Source: Alphaproteobacteria bacterium | GTDB lineage: Bacteria > Pseudomonadota > Alphaproteobacteria > GCA-2731375 | Assembly (NCBI GenBank): GCA_021776235.1 | Contig: JAJFGG010000033.1 | Location: forward strand, 1 to 49,291 | Length of the DNA stretch: 49,291 nucleotides | Direction of reading: 5' to 3' | Shown here: positions 14,961 through 22,939 of the stretch, piece after piece | Layout: each line of letters starts with the position of its first letter | How positions within the stretch are numbered: position 1 is the stretch's first letter | Position numbers and translations under genes: made by a program | Notes under the pieces: model-generated | What the model was told of the DNA's origin: nothing | The model's input: only the letters and a program-made list of their open reading frames with translations | The model's database searches: none

Positions 14961-16547
14961 ATGACGAGCGGCTACAGCACCTTTGATTTGTCCCAGGATC
15001 CACCTTTGGTCACCGTGCCGCAAGACTATAACCTGGCCGTGGATTTTCTCGACCGGCGGATTGACGAGGGCTTTGGCGATAAGGTTGCCTTTATCGATGC
15101 TGAGGGCAGCCACACATACGGTGCGTTGCAGGACAGCGCCAACCGCTTTGGCAATGCGATGCTTGATTTGGGGCTGCAGTCGGAGCAGCGTGTCATGCTG
15201 TTGCAGCTGGACAGTATTGATTTTCCCATTGCCTTCTTTGGCGCCATCAAGGCGGGCCTGGTGGCGGTGCCCGTCAATACACTGCTGACCACCGACGATT
15301 ATCAATACATGCTGCGGGACTCCCGGTCCCGTGCCCTGGTCGTCAGCGCCGAACTGTTGCCTGTCGTTGCACCAATCCTGGATCAATTGCCTGATCTGCG
15401 CCATATCATCGTGACGGGTACGGGTGAGTTGGCAGGGCATGCAAGCATGGCCGCCACCTTGGCGGGCGCAGACCCGGCGTTGCAGGCGGCTGCGACTTCC
15501 GCGGATGACGTGGCTTTCTGGCTCTATTCCTCCGGTTCCACGGGACGCCCCAAGGGCGCGCCGCATCTGCAGAGCGATATGATCAACACAGCGGTTCTCT
15601 ATGGCCTGGGCGTATTGGGCATTCGACCGGATGACGTGGTCTATTCCGCTGCCAAGTTGTTTTTTGCCTATGGTCTGGGGAATGCTCTGACCTTCCCCAT
15701 GATGGTTGGGGCTACCTCCGTTCTGATGGCAGGCCGGCCGACGCCAGAGGCCGTGATGGCTCGTATAAAGGACAACGAGGCCAGTATTTTCTATGGCGTA
15801 CCCACCCTGTATGCGGGCATTCTGGCCGATGACGGCATCGGCTGCGAAGCGTCCTCGCCGCGTTTGCGCCACTGCGTTTCCGCCGGCGAGGCCTTGCCGG
15901 AAGATGTCGCCAAACGTTGGGCAGAACGTTTTGGCGTGGAAATTCTGGACGGTATCGGCTCAACCGAGATGTTGCATATCTTCGTTTCCAACCGGCCCGG
16001 ACAGGTGCGTTACGGCAGCACTGGGATGCCGGTTCCGGGTTATCGCTGCCGCCTGACGGATGATGCGGGTGTGAACGTGGCCCCGGGCGAGATCGGTGAT
16101 TTGTTGGTCAGCGGACCATCATCGTCTCCCTATTATTGGAACAACCGGGAAAAAAGCATCGCCACTTTTGAAGGCGCCTGGACTCGTACCGGCGACAAAT
16201 ATTTCTGCGATGAGGACGGCTATTTCGTTTATGCGGGCCGCACCGATGATATGTTGAAGGTAGGCGGCATTTGGGTCTCACCGTTCGAGGTGGAATCAGC
16301 CCTGACGGCCCATGACAGCGTTTTGGAAGCAGCTGTTGTCGGGCACGCCGACAGCGATCAACTGATTAAGCCGAAGGCCTTTGTGGTTCTTCAGGCGGGT
16401 GGCGGCGACGCGGATCAGGCGTCCGCGCTGCAACAATTCGTCAAGGACCGTTTGGCGCCCTATAAATACCCGCGTTGGGTGGAATTTGTCGACGAACTGC
16501 CAAAAACCGCGACCGGCAAGATCCAACGTTTCAAGTTGCGCGGCTAA
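14961..16547 (+). CDS. bclA: Benzoate-CoA ligase
   Basis: A 528-residue ANL-superfamily ligase that converts benzoate, ATP and CoA to benzoyl-CoA, AMP and pyrophosphate, the entry step of the box pathway. The adenylate P-loop YSSGSTGRPKG spans 189-199. The A5-type motif is GIGSTEML, the ATP-ribose motif is TGDKY, the hinge region is GRTDDMLKVGGIWVSP, and the C-terminal catalytic lysine is K520 in TGKIQR. The segment AKLFFAYGLGNALTFP is typical of the benzoate/hydroxybenzoate ligase group. GGGAGG precedes the ATG. It lies between the flavodoxin and hydrolase genes (30- and 27-bp gaps). Substrate preference within benzoates (hydroxy-, fluoro-, aminobenzoate) cannot be read, but boxB/boxC/boxR nearby support benzoate. 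Confidence 0.92.
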   Translation: MTSGYSTFDLSQDPPLVTVPQDYNLAVDFLDRRIDEGFGDKVAFIDAEGSHTYGALQDSANRFGNAMLDLGLQSEQRVMLLQLDSIDFPIAFFGAIKAGLVAVPVNTLLTTDDYQYMLRDSRSRALVVSAELLPVVAPILDQLPDLRHIIVTGTGELAGHASMAATLAGADPALQAAATSADDVAFWLYSSGSTGRPKGAPHLQSDMINTAVLYGLGVLGIRPDDVVYSAAKLFFAYGLGNALTFPMMVGATSVLMAGRPTPEAVMARIKDNEASIFYGVPTLYAGILADDGIGCEASSPRLRHCVSAGEALPEDVAKRWAERFGVEILDGIGSTEMLHIFVSNRPGQVRYGSTGMPVPGYRCRLTDDAGVNVAPGEIGDLLVSGPSSSPYYWNNREKSIATFEGAWTRTGDKYFCDEDGYFVYAGRTDDMLKVGGIWVSPFEVESALTAHDSVLEAAVVGHADSDQLIKPKAFVVLQAGGGDADQASALQQFVKDRLAPYKYPRWVEFVDELPKTATGKIQRFKLRG

Positions 16548-16574
16548 TGGCTATTCGGGCCTGACGATCAATTC

Positions 16575-17381
16575 ATGGTAAGCAACTTTGACTATATAGA
16601 GGCGGCCGGCCAGCGTTTGGAATGCGCCTGGCTGGGGCCCGCCCCATGCACCGATCCCGCCGGTCCGCCGACCCTGGTTTTCCTGCACGAAGGCCTGGGT
16701 TGCGTCGCCCTATGGCGTGATTTCCCGGCTCAATTGGTTGCCGCCACCGGCCTTGGCGGTCTTGTCTATAGCCGCCAGGGTTATGGCGGCTCCGACCCCT
16801 GCGCACTGCCACGGCCCATAACCTATATGCATGACGAAGGTTTGCGGGTTCTGCCGGCGCTGTTGGCCGCCGCCGGCATCAAGCGGACCATCCTGGTCGG
16901 CCATTCCGATGGCGCTTCCATCTCGCTGATCTACGCGGGCGGCACCCCGGCCACGGCGTTGGACGGTTTGATCCTCGAGGCGCCCCATGTATTCATGGAA
17001 GAATGCAATGCGGCCAGTATCGCCAGGGTGCGGGAAACCTATGCCACCGGAGATTTGCGACAGCGTCTGGCGAAATATCACGGCGACAATGTGGATTGCG
17101 CCTTTCGCGGCTGGTCAGAACCCTGGTTGGGAAAGGGCTTCAGCAGCTGGAATTTGGAAGAGTATTTACCCAATATCTGCGCCCGCAAGCCGGTGCCAAC
17201 CCTGGTGATCCAGGGTACTGACGACGAATACGGCACCATCGCCCAGTGCCAGGCCATTGAACGGGGCATTGGGGCGGAAACTAGAACTCTGTTTTTACCT
17301 GATTGCGGCCACGCCCCGCACAAGGATCAGTTCAAACAGACCCTGGCAGCCATGGTCGCGCATATTGATGGTATCGTCTGA
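16575..17381 (+). CDS. Alpha/beta hydrolase of the box operon
   Basis: A 268-residue alpha/beta-hydrolase fold protein. The nucleophile elbow is GHSDG, the acid is probably in QGTDDEYG, and the histidine is in DCGHAPH. An oxyanion segment HEGLG lies near residue 38 and the SRQGYGGSD motif follows. Hydrolases with this profile sit in several aromatic-degradation operons, where they act on lactones, ring-cleavage products or CoA thioesters. Here the 27-bp distance to the benzoate-CoA ligase and the shared promoter suggest a role with CoA intermediates, perhaps removing dead-end thioesters or hydrolysing a lactone formed from the epoxide. The true substrate is unknown. It is the last gene of this operon. 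Confidence 0.85.
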   Translation: MVSNFDYIEAAGQRLECAWLGPAPCTDPAGPPTLVFLHEGLGCVALWRDFPAQLVAATGLGGLVYSRQGYGGSDPCALPRPITYMHDEGLRVLPALLAAAGIKRTILVGHSDGASISLIYAGGTPATALDGLILEAPHVFMEECNAASIARVRETYATGDLRQRLAKYHGDNVDCAFRGWSEPWLGKGFSSWNLEEYLPNICARKPVPTLVIQGTDDEYGTIAQCQAIERGIGAETRTLFLPDCGHAPHKDQFKQTLAAMVAHIDGIV

Positions 17382-17592
17382 AGCACCCATCGGAAGGCCA
17401 GTGCGATGTATCCTGGCGCCGCATAGGCGAACGCAAGGGTGCCTCGCGGCTTCAGCCGGCCTGGCACCACACCGGACACGAAGCCACACACCTTAGCGAC
17501 GGCGGTTCAAGCTTCGCTGCCTCAAACTCGAATATGCTAGCTTTTCGGCCCGCCCAATCTATCCAGCGATGCCGAAGCACAGGGAAGGCGCC

Positions 17593-17784
17593 CTAGGCGG
17601 CCTTCCTGCGCGGAATAAACGGCTGGCGAGGCTCGACCTCTAAATCACGGATCGATTTCGCTTTATGTTCGTCGCAGTACGAACTACCGTCGGCGCGAAT
17701 TTCCCCGCAGTATTCGTGGCTAGGGTGATCGCCGTGGGGCCACATGGGCCAAAGACACCCTCTGCGGGGCCTGATATCAAGCAT
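17593..17784 (-). CDS. Small protein resembling the C-terminal domain of GcrA
   Basis: A 63-residue protein, basic at its C-terminus. It has the spacing C10-x-W-P, then C26-G, then Y-C37-x-x-H40. This cysteine/histidine pattern resembles the C-terminal region of the cell-cycle regulator GcrA, which contacts RNA polymerase sigma-70. The DNA-binding N-terminal HTH of GcrA is missing, so this is not a full GcrA. It could be a zinc-binding small regulator or a decoy of the GcrA-sigma contact. GAGAGCGGAAA precedes the ATG. It stands alone between the hydrolase and an unrelated small gene; the gap 17382-17592 on its downstream side shows nothing recognisable. The family link rests on one short motif. 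Confidence 0.5.
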   Translation of the reverse strand: MLDIRPRRGCLWPMWPHGDHPSHEYCGEIRADGSSYCDEHKAKSIRDLEVEPRQPFIPRRKAA

Positions 17785-17981
17785 TTTCCGCTCTCATCAT
17801 GTTATTGAATAGGACACGTAACTGTGGAACACATTGGTTATATGTTGCGGCGCACCATTTTGTCAAGTAGTGAGTATCATTAATGAATCATCATTTTTCA
17901 CTTTTTTTGAATCGCCTTGTGGATAAGTCAAAAAAATTCCCTGCCTTTCGGTACCGCTTGCTATGAGATACTTTAGGCGCC

Positions 17982-18206
17982 ATGAGCTATCCCAGTGAAA
18001 GCCAAGTTCGCTATTTAAAGCGGGGGCTGACCCAGCCGGGCGGCAAATTGCCCTTGTTTGATGAACTGGGGCAGGAGATCGATAGCCGCACCATTCGCGC
18101 CTGCATCAAGGCCGGCTGGTCCGAACCCTGGTTCGCCAATCCGTTGAAGCCTGATTGGCTGGTCTGCCGCTTGACGGATAGTGGCCGGACGGTGCTGACG
18201 AAATAA
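17982..18206 (+). CDS. Small cytoplasmic protein of unknown function (74 aa)
   Basis: I cannot name the family. The 74-residue product looks like a compact globular domain. The opening YPSESQVRYLKRGLTQPGGKLPLFD is followed by a helix and a beta-hairpin-like end, WLVCRLTDSGRTVL, which resembles the wing of a small winged-helix protein such as a MarR/PadR fragment. It ends two residues after that segment. The codon pattern matches neighbouring real genes and there is no overlap with another credible frame. A 197-bp AT-rich stretch ahead (17785-17981) probably holds its promoter, although no strong pair of boxes is seen. A transcriptional or RNA-binding role is only a guess. Confidence 0.6.
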   Translation: MSYPSESQVRYLKRGLTQPGGKLPLFDELGQEIDSRTIRACIKAGWSEPWFANPLKPDWLVCRLTDSGRTVLTK

Positions 18207-18352
18207 TATCGACACCCCCTGGTGCAGTATGTCTATCAAGTGAATAGTCCCTGGCTGACGATTTTGTCTCTTGCGCGTGCCACGATCTCATCCTCGTGTT
18301 TCGGTCAATGGGGCAGCATTTATCAATTTGCGAGCAGGAGATCGTTTACGGC

Positions 18353-19510
18353 ATGTCCTACAAATCCTTTGACTTTACGCCCGAGCAGATTTTGATGCGT
18401 GACAGCATCCTGGGCCTGCTGGGGCGGGTGTTGCCGGCGGAAAAGATGCTGGAACTGGACAAAGCCTCGGCCTTTCCCGACGAAGCCTTCCGGGCCGTTG
18501 CGGCGGACGGTTGGCTTGGCCTGCCCATAGGGTCTGAATATGGCGGTGCCGGTGCCTCCAACAAGGATATGGCGGTCTTTATTGAGGCGATGGGCTATTA
18601 CCATTACGGTATCCGGTCAGCCTATATGACCACGGCGATCTACGGCGCCTCGCATTTGCAGTATCACGCCTCCGAGGCGCAGCGACAGGAAATGCTGCCC
18701 CGGCTGATCGCGGGAGAGTTAAAGATGTGCATTGCCTATTCGGAGCCCGACAGCGGCTCCGATGCTGCCGGTATTCGCACCCGCGCGGTTCGCGATGGCG
18801 ATGCCTACGTGATCAACGGGCAAAAAATTTATATCACCAATGCCCATGTCAGCGACTGGATGGTGGTTTCGGCAAAGACCGGCCCCACAGTCGCTCCCGG
18901 GGCCGGGCACAAGGCATTGAGTTTGTTCCTGGTGGACAGCAAGACACCCGGGCTGACGATCCAGCCCATGGATCCCCTGGGTTCCCGCACCTCTTTGCCG
19001 AATGAAGTATTCTTTGATGATGTTCGGGTGCCGGCCGGAAATTTGCTGGGTCGGGAAGGGGCCGCCTGGCCCATGCTGATGCGTGGACTGAATCAAGAGC
19101 GGCTGTTGCTGGCCGCGACATCGGCGGGACATTGCATGCGTATTTTGGAACTGGCCAAGGATTTCGCCATCAACCGCAAGGCTTTCGGTAAACCTATCAC
19201 GGAATATCAGGCGATCTCCCACAAACTTGCTGATATGCATATGCTGACCGAGTTGGCCCGCATGGCGACCTTCCACGCTGCGCGGATGCTGGACGCGGGT
19301 GAAGACGCTGTATTGGAGACCACCACTGCGAAGATCGTGGCGACCGAGAACAATTTCAAGGTCGCCGATCTGGGTATGCAGATCATGGCTGGGGCCGGCT
19401 ATATGGCGGGGGAAATGCAGAGATTGTTTCGCGAGGCGCGCCTGGGACCCATTGGCGGCGGTACCTCGGAAATTCTCAGAAATGTCATTGGCAAGCGCAT
19501 GGGGCTTTAG
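18353..19510 (+). CDS. Acyl-CoA dehydrogenase with IVD-type catalytic glutamate
   Basis: A 385-residue FAD flavoprotein with the usual domain order: helical N-terminus, beta-domain with YSEPDSGSDAAG (129-140), then the helical C-terminal domain. At the classic catalytic position near the C-terminus it has GGGTSEI (368-374) rather than YEGTSEI, so that Glu is missing. A glutamate at E249 in GLNQERLLLA matches the alternative catalytic site of isovaleryl-CoA dehydrogenase and long-chain enzymes. It should therefore be active, on a branched or otherwise bulky acyl-CoA. The ATG at 18353 is preferred to one 19 codons upstream, because AGGAG stands about 12 nt before it and the family begins here. 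It is a single gene, not in an obvious operon. Confidence 0.85.
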   Translation: MSYKSFDFTPEQILMRDSILGLLGRVLPAEKMLELDKASAFPDEAFRAVAADGWLGLPIGSEYGGAGASNKDMAVFIEAMGYYHYGIRSAYMTTAIYGASHLQYHASEAQRQEMLPRLIAGELKMCIAYSEPDSGSDAAGIRTRAVRDGDAYVINGQKIYITNAHVSDWMVVSAKTGPTVAPGAGHKALSLFLVDSKTPGLTIQPMDPLGSRTSLPNEVFFDDVRVPAGNLLGREGAAWPMLMRGLNQERLLLAATSAGHCMRILELAKDFAINRKAFGKPITEYQAISHKLADMHMLTELARMATFHAARMLDAGEDAVLETTTAKIVATENNFKVADLGMQIMAGAGYMAGEMQRLFREARLGPIGGGTSEILRNVIGKRMGL

Positions 19511-19632
19511 CAATATGGCAAATTGCCGTAGAACGATGCGGCATCGGGATCGCAGGGACAAATTTCACTCGCAACATCCCTGATGCGCTGGCAAACTGGG
19601 TCCTGATGCAGGGGGAAATTCGGGCAGACTGA

Positions 19633-19968
19633 ATGTCGGGTAAAAACGAAATAAAACGCACCATGAAGCTGGTGATCGACGGGGTCGACGATGTGCCGAA
19701 TGTCGACGAGGTGGTGCGGCGTGATCTGCGTCGATGGTTTACCAGCGTGCGTGACATCCTGACCCGCTTGCCGGAAGAGCGTTGGGTCGAGGCCGAGATG
19801 GTGGCCGATCAGGCCAAGGAACTATTGGCGTCCGCGTCGCTAAACCGCCTTAACCAAACAATGATCCTGTCGTCTTCGTCTGGTTTACGCCAGGCGGCGG
19901 AACGGCTGGACGATATCGCGCCGCGGGTTCTTACCCTGTGCCGTCAGGTCACGGACCAGTTCCGCTAG
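19633..19968 (+). CDS. Conserved-looking small helical protein of unknown function
   Basis: I do not recognise this 111-residue product. It looks mostly alpha-helical and charged, with a central RRDLRRWFTSVRDILTRLPEERW segment and an amphipathic C-terminal helix, and no signal peptide or membrane segment. The reading frame has normal codon usage for the window. It begins 122 bp after the acyl-CoA dehydrogenase on the same strand, so it may share its message, but a GGGGGAAA about 20 nt upstream of the ATG is farther than ideal for a ribosome binding site. No function can be given. Downstream it is followed by a gene-poor repeat region. Confidence 0.6.
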   Translation: MSGKNEIKRTMKLVIDGVDDVPNVDEVVRRDLRRWFTSVRDILTRLPEERWVEAEMVADQAKELLASASLNRLNQTMILSSSSGLRQAAERLDDIAPRVLTLCRQVTDQFR

Positions 19969-20082
19969 CGCAACGTCGAGATTGCCGGATACATCCTCTC
20001 CCCGGCCCTTTCGGGCATCCGGCCGGCACGGAAGATGTGCCATTCCAAGCCAGGTTCATAAGGGCTTTTGTAGCGATATCGC

Positions 20083-20233
20083 CTCTAGAGCGAATTCGAT
20101 GTCGAAGTACGCAACACAGGCTGCGACGGCGGCCCGGCGCTAACGCGCCGCCCACGCGGAGCGGTGCGCTTTGGCGCACGAGCGTGAGCGACAACAGCTA
20201 GACCTGATTTGATGAATATCGAAACTGGTCTAG
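20083..20233. repeat. Possible dispersed intergenic repeat with nested hairpins
   Basis: The 350-bp gap 19969-20318 holds no credible gene. Within it, a segment starting TCTAGAGCGAATTC and ending GGTCTAG contains three inverted pairs: GGCGC/GCGCC (4-nt loop), GTGCGC/GCGCAC (4-nt loop), and CTAGACC (20198-20204) with GGTCTAG (20227-20233). The CTAGAGC start is shared with the repeat at 188-292. This looks like a small palindromic dispersed element rather than a gene. It lies between the convergent 19633 gene and the response regulator, so it could also serve as a terminator. Confidence 0.4.
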
Positions 20234-20318
20234 GGCCTGGAACAAGCCGGCTGCCCGGGCGTGGCAGCTTTCATCAATCAGGTGCGGAAAAGCAACCCAA
20301 CACGATAAACCCTGGTGT

Positions 20319-20795
20319 TCATTTGGGCCTGACCATGGTTGTCAGGATTGTCTTTAGGGAGTTCGCCCGCTCATCAAGGGACCGGAGCTGATTTGCGTGT
20401 GTCACTGAATAACGTATTGATCTTTCCAGAATCGCGGGCGTCAAATCCGCCTTGCTTATGAAGTCGTTTGCGCCGGCCTCGCTGCCTTTTTGATCAATAC
20501 TGGGATCGTCCAGACCAGTGAGGAGTATCATGGGCAGATGTTCGCCCTGCAGTCTGTTTGTCCGAATGAAGTCAAGACCGTTTCGCGTGCCGATAAGAAA
20601 GTCGACCAGGCAGACATCCAGGTCCGTACTGCTCAAAATATTTGCGGCCTGGTCATAATCATGGGCGCGCGAGATTTCGTAACTGGCGTCATCAATATCC
20701 GCGAAAATTTCTTGGACAAGCTCGAAATCATCATCGTCGTCTTCAATAACAAGACATCTGATATCCGCAATACCGGTCATTTGGAATTCTTTCAT
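20319..20795 (-). CDS. Receiver-only response regulator
   Basis: A 158-residue single REC domain without an output domain. The acidic cluster is IEDDDDD (18-23), the phospho-accepting aspartate is D65 in CLVDFLIG, the switch Thr is in MILLTGLDD, and the conserved Lys is in FISKADLT. The tail after the domain is helical and short. Such proteins shuttle phosphate in relays or act by protein contact, as CheY and Rcp1 do. No histidine kinase is near, so its partner is encoded elsewhere. A second in-frame ATG at residue 6 (MTGIADIR) is an alternative start; neither has a strong ribosome binding site. Confidence 0.85.
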   Translation of the reverse strand: MKEFQMTGIADIRCLVIEDDDDDFELVQEIFADIDDASYEISRAHDYDQAANILSSTDLDVCLVDFLIGTRNGLDFIRTNRLQGEHLPMILLTGLDDPSIDQKGSEAGANDFISKADLTPAILERSIRYSVTHANQLRSLDERANSLKTILTTMVRPK

Positions 20796-21412
20796 TGCTT
20801 GTTTTGTCGGAGCGTTCGACTAGGGATTGTTCGGATAACGATGTGGCAATCGGCCAGTCAGACGGAACGCTGTTGGCTCCATTGAAGGCGTGCTACCGCA
20901 GCGATACAATGCGACCAGATGGGGCCTCTTGCCGAACTTGGCAAAGCTCGATGCGGAATAAGAGAAAGCAGAAGCGTAAGAACCGCCGGCAGTAACGGCA
21001 AAACGACTAGCTACCGAAACCGGCCTAGATTGATTTACGAAATGCGGTTCCATGCGACCTCGCGACACTTCAGCACCCTAAATATATACCGATGATTGGT
21101 GAACAAGGCCTTAACGCCCGCTTTTCTCTGCGTAGTTTCGCCGGAATTCCGGCGCCTGCCGAGGCAAGGGCGGAGGCAGCCGTCCAGGGTTCGGATGGTG
21201 ATGAATAACACCAAACTCGTTAGTGCATTGCGGCGCCTGGCGCGACTATCGAATTATGAAGGTGGCGGCCCTGGTCACGGCTGTGTCAAACCATTTGGTC
21301 TTGATTTGGTTTTGCGTCGTGGGCCTTTGAAAATGGACCTGCGGTTTGCTCCCAACACAGAGGCCAACTAATTGGGATCACTAAAACGACCCGAATGGTT
21401 GACTGTATTACT
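20796..21412. other. 617-bp stretch without a recognised gene
   Basis: Short frames exist on both strands (up to about 90 codons, for example 21096-21371 plus). None has a credible ribosome binding site or a protein pattern I recognise, and their composition is uneven. The part around 20930-21000 is A-rich and could be a decayed gene end. No tRNA, terminator or clear repeat was seen. The promoter of the 20795 response regulator should be in the first 100 bp. Confidence 0.4.
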
Positions 21413-22417
21413 CTAGGGCTTGCCGGTTATGGGTGCGATCAGGCAGCCCGGCGATGCCGGGGCATCGTGGCAGGCAAGAATTTCACGCACGGATTTTGCA
21501 TAGACAGCGTCCCACTGTGCCTTGGCGTAGAAATTTCCGGTCGGCATGAAATGGTTGGCCGGATAGCGCCGCGCCCAATTGTCTGCATTCTTGATCGGCA
21601 CCAGGCCGGCGGCCTCTTTGGTTGCCCAGCCCGAGGTAAAACCGATGCCCAGACGATGACAGCCGACGCAGGTATTGTTGCGGGTTCGCAAAGAAATCGG
21701 CTTGGCCCATATCTGAAAGTCCGGCCCGATATGCTTGTACCAGCCAAAGGGGTCGGTTGGTACCAGGTGCCAGACCTGGCCTATATTTGGGCTATACATG
21801 AAGGGGTCATTGTCATGACATTCGCCGCAGCGGTCAGCGGCCACCTGGGCCGGGCTTTGCCAAAATGCGCGGGCCGAAATATGGCCCGGAGGCGGGGTTT
21901 CCTCGTTGGGCGGCGGCACCCGTTCGGCATTCAGCGGCTGCCCATTCCTGCCCGTGGCCTGAAACCAGCAGGTGCTGCCGTCCGCGGCGCTGTGGGCAAT
22001 GACATCGATCTCGTCGAAAAGTAAATCGCCGGCGGGGCGGATGTACTTGCGACGGCAAAACGCCACGATCTGGTCGTCGCCCTGGGAGAAATTCAGGACC
22101 CGCGAAAAAGGCACGCACTGGCCATCGGAGTTTGCGCCGTTATCAAGCAGAGACGGGCGGTCGCAGTTCATGTCCGGGCTATAGCGGTCCGGTGTCCTGC
22201 CGCCGTCGACGGTTATCGGGATGACTTCGCCGCTTTGACAATTGAACGCCGGAATCTCACGTATCGCCAGCGCACACATCTTTCCATAGGCGATGATATC
22301 CTGGCTCTCGTACTGGCTGTCGGGCCACGCCGGCGCGACCGGGATGGCGAACAAGATTATCAGCAGGAAAACTGCATGCAGGCGCCTGGCCAAGTGCGGA
22401 TTGAAATACCTGTTCAT
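21413..22417 (-). CDS. Periplasmic diheme c-type cytochrome of the Mo-hydroxylase operon
   Basis: A 334-residue protein with a signal peptide (hydrophobic 13-30, likely cleavage near VAPAWPDS) and two heme c attachment motifs, CGECH (197-201) and CVGCH (250-254). The N-terminal half before the hemes has six further cysteines and no family I can name. Another Cys-His pair near the C-terminus (LACHDAPASPGC) is not a standard heme site. Its ATG overlaps the TGA of the iron-sulfur subunit gene by 4 bp, so the two are translationally coupled. The likely job is to take electrons from the exported molybdenum hydroxylase and pass them to the respiratory chain. The start at 22417 is preferred to a longer frame, which would lie inside the upstream gene. 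Confidence 0.8.
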   Translation of the reverse strand: MNRYFNPHLARRLHAVFLLIILFAIPVAPAWPDSQYESQDIIAYGKMCALAIREIPAFNCQSGEVIPITVDGGRTPDRYSPDMNCDRPSLLDNGANSDGQCVPFSRVLNFSQGDDQIVAFCRRKYIRPAGDLLFDEIDVIAHSAADGSTCWFQATGRNGQPLNAERVPPPNEETPPPGHISARAFWQSPAQVAADRCGECHDNDPFMYSPNIGQVWHLVPTDPFGWYKHIGPDFQIWAKPISLRTRNNTCVGCHRLGIGFTSGWATKEAAGLVPIKNADNWARRYPANHFMPTGNFYAKAQWDAVYAKSVREILACHDAPASPGCLIAPITGKP

Positions 22418-22935
22418 GGCGCCACAACCATCCCCCCCTGTTCGAGGATTGCCGCCCGCACCGCCTGGTAATACAACACGTAACCGCTGCATCGGCAGAT
22501 ATGCGCATCCAGGGCATCGTCAATGGCCTTGTCCAGGTCACCTGCAGGGATGGGACTGACCTGCAACCGTTCCCACAGCGTAATTGCAGCCATCAGGAAG
22601 CCGGGCGTGCAATAGCCGCACTGAAAAGAGAAATGCTCCAAAAACGCCATTTGTAAAGGGTGAAGCCCGCTAGCGGTCGCCACCCCTTCCACCGTAGTGA
22701 CCGCTACGCCCCGCAACTGTGAAAGTGGCGTCGAACAGGCGATCATGGGTTCTGGCGGCGCGCCGGGCTGGCGTCGGACCGACACAGTGCAGGCGCGGCA
22801 CACGCCAATACCGCAACAGAATTTAGTGCCGGTCAGGTTCAAGTTCTCTTGCAGGAAATCGACCAGGGGTATGTCGCCGTCCGCCGCCAGAGCACTAACG
22901 GGGTTGCCATTCACGGAGAAGGAAATATCGGCCAT
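22414..22935 (-). CDS. Two-cluster [2Fe-2S] subunit of a molybdenum hydroxylase
   Basis: A 173-residue protein of the xanthine-dehydrogenase small-subunit family (IorA/NicA/CoxS type). The plant-ferredoxin-like cluster is held by C41, C46, C49 and C67, and the second, alpha-helical cluster by C106, C109, C147 and C149 (QCGYCTPG and CRCSGY). It passes electrons from the molybdopterin site to the next carrier. It has no signal peptide, so it is presumably carried across the membrane folded and bound to the Tat-exported large subunit. The ATG at 22935 follows the large-subunit stop by 4 bp. Its TGA overlaps the cytochrome gene's ATG. Confidence 0.92.
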   Translation of the reverse strand: MADISFSVNGNPVSALAADGDIPLVDFLQENLNLTGTKFCCGIGVCRACTVSVRRQPGAPPEPMIACSTPLSQLRGVAVTTVEGVATASGLHPLQMAFLEHFSFQCGYCTPGFLMAAITLWERLQVSPIPAGDLDKAIDDALDAHICRCSGYVLYYQAVRAAILEQGGMVVAP

Positions 22936-22939
22936 GGAT

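Noticed and set aside
20820-21068. 82-codon minus-strand frame upstream of the response regulator
   Set aside because: No ribosome binding site, Ser/Pro/Arg-rich composition typical of non-coding sequence, no family resemblance.
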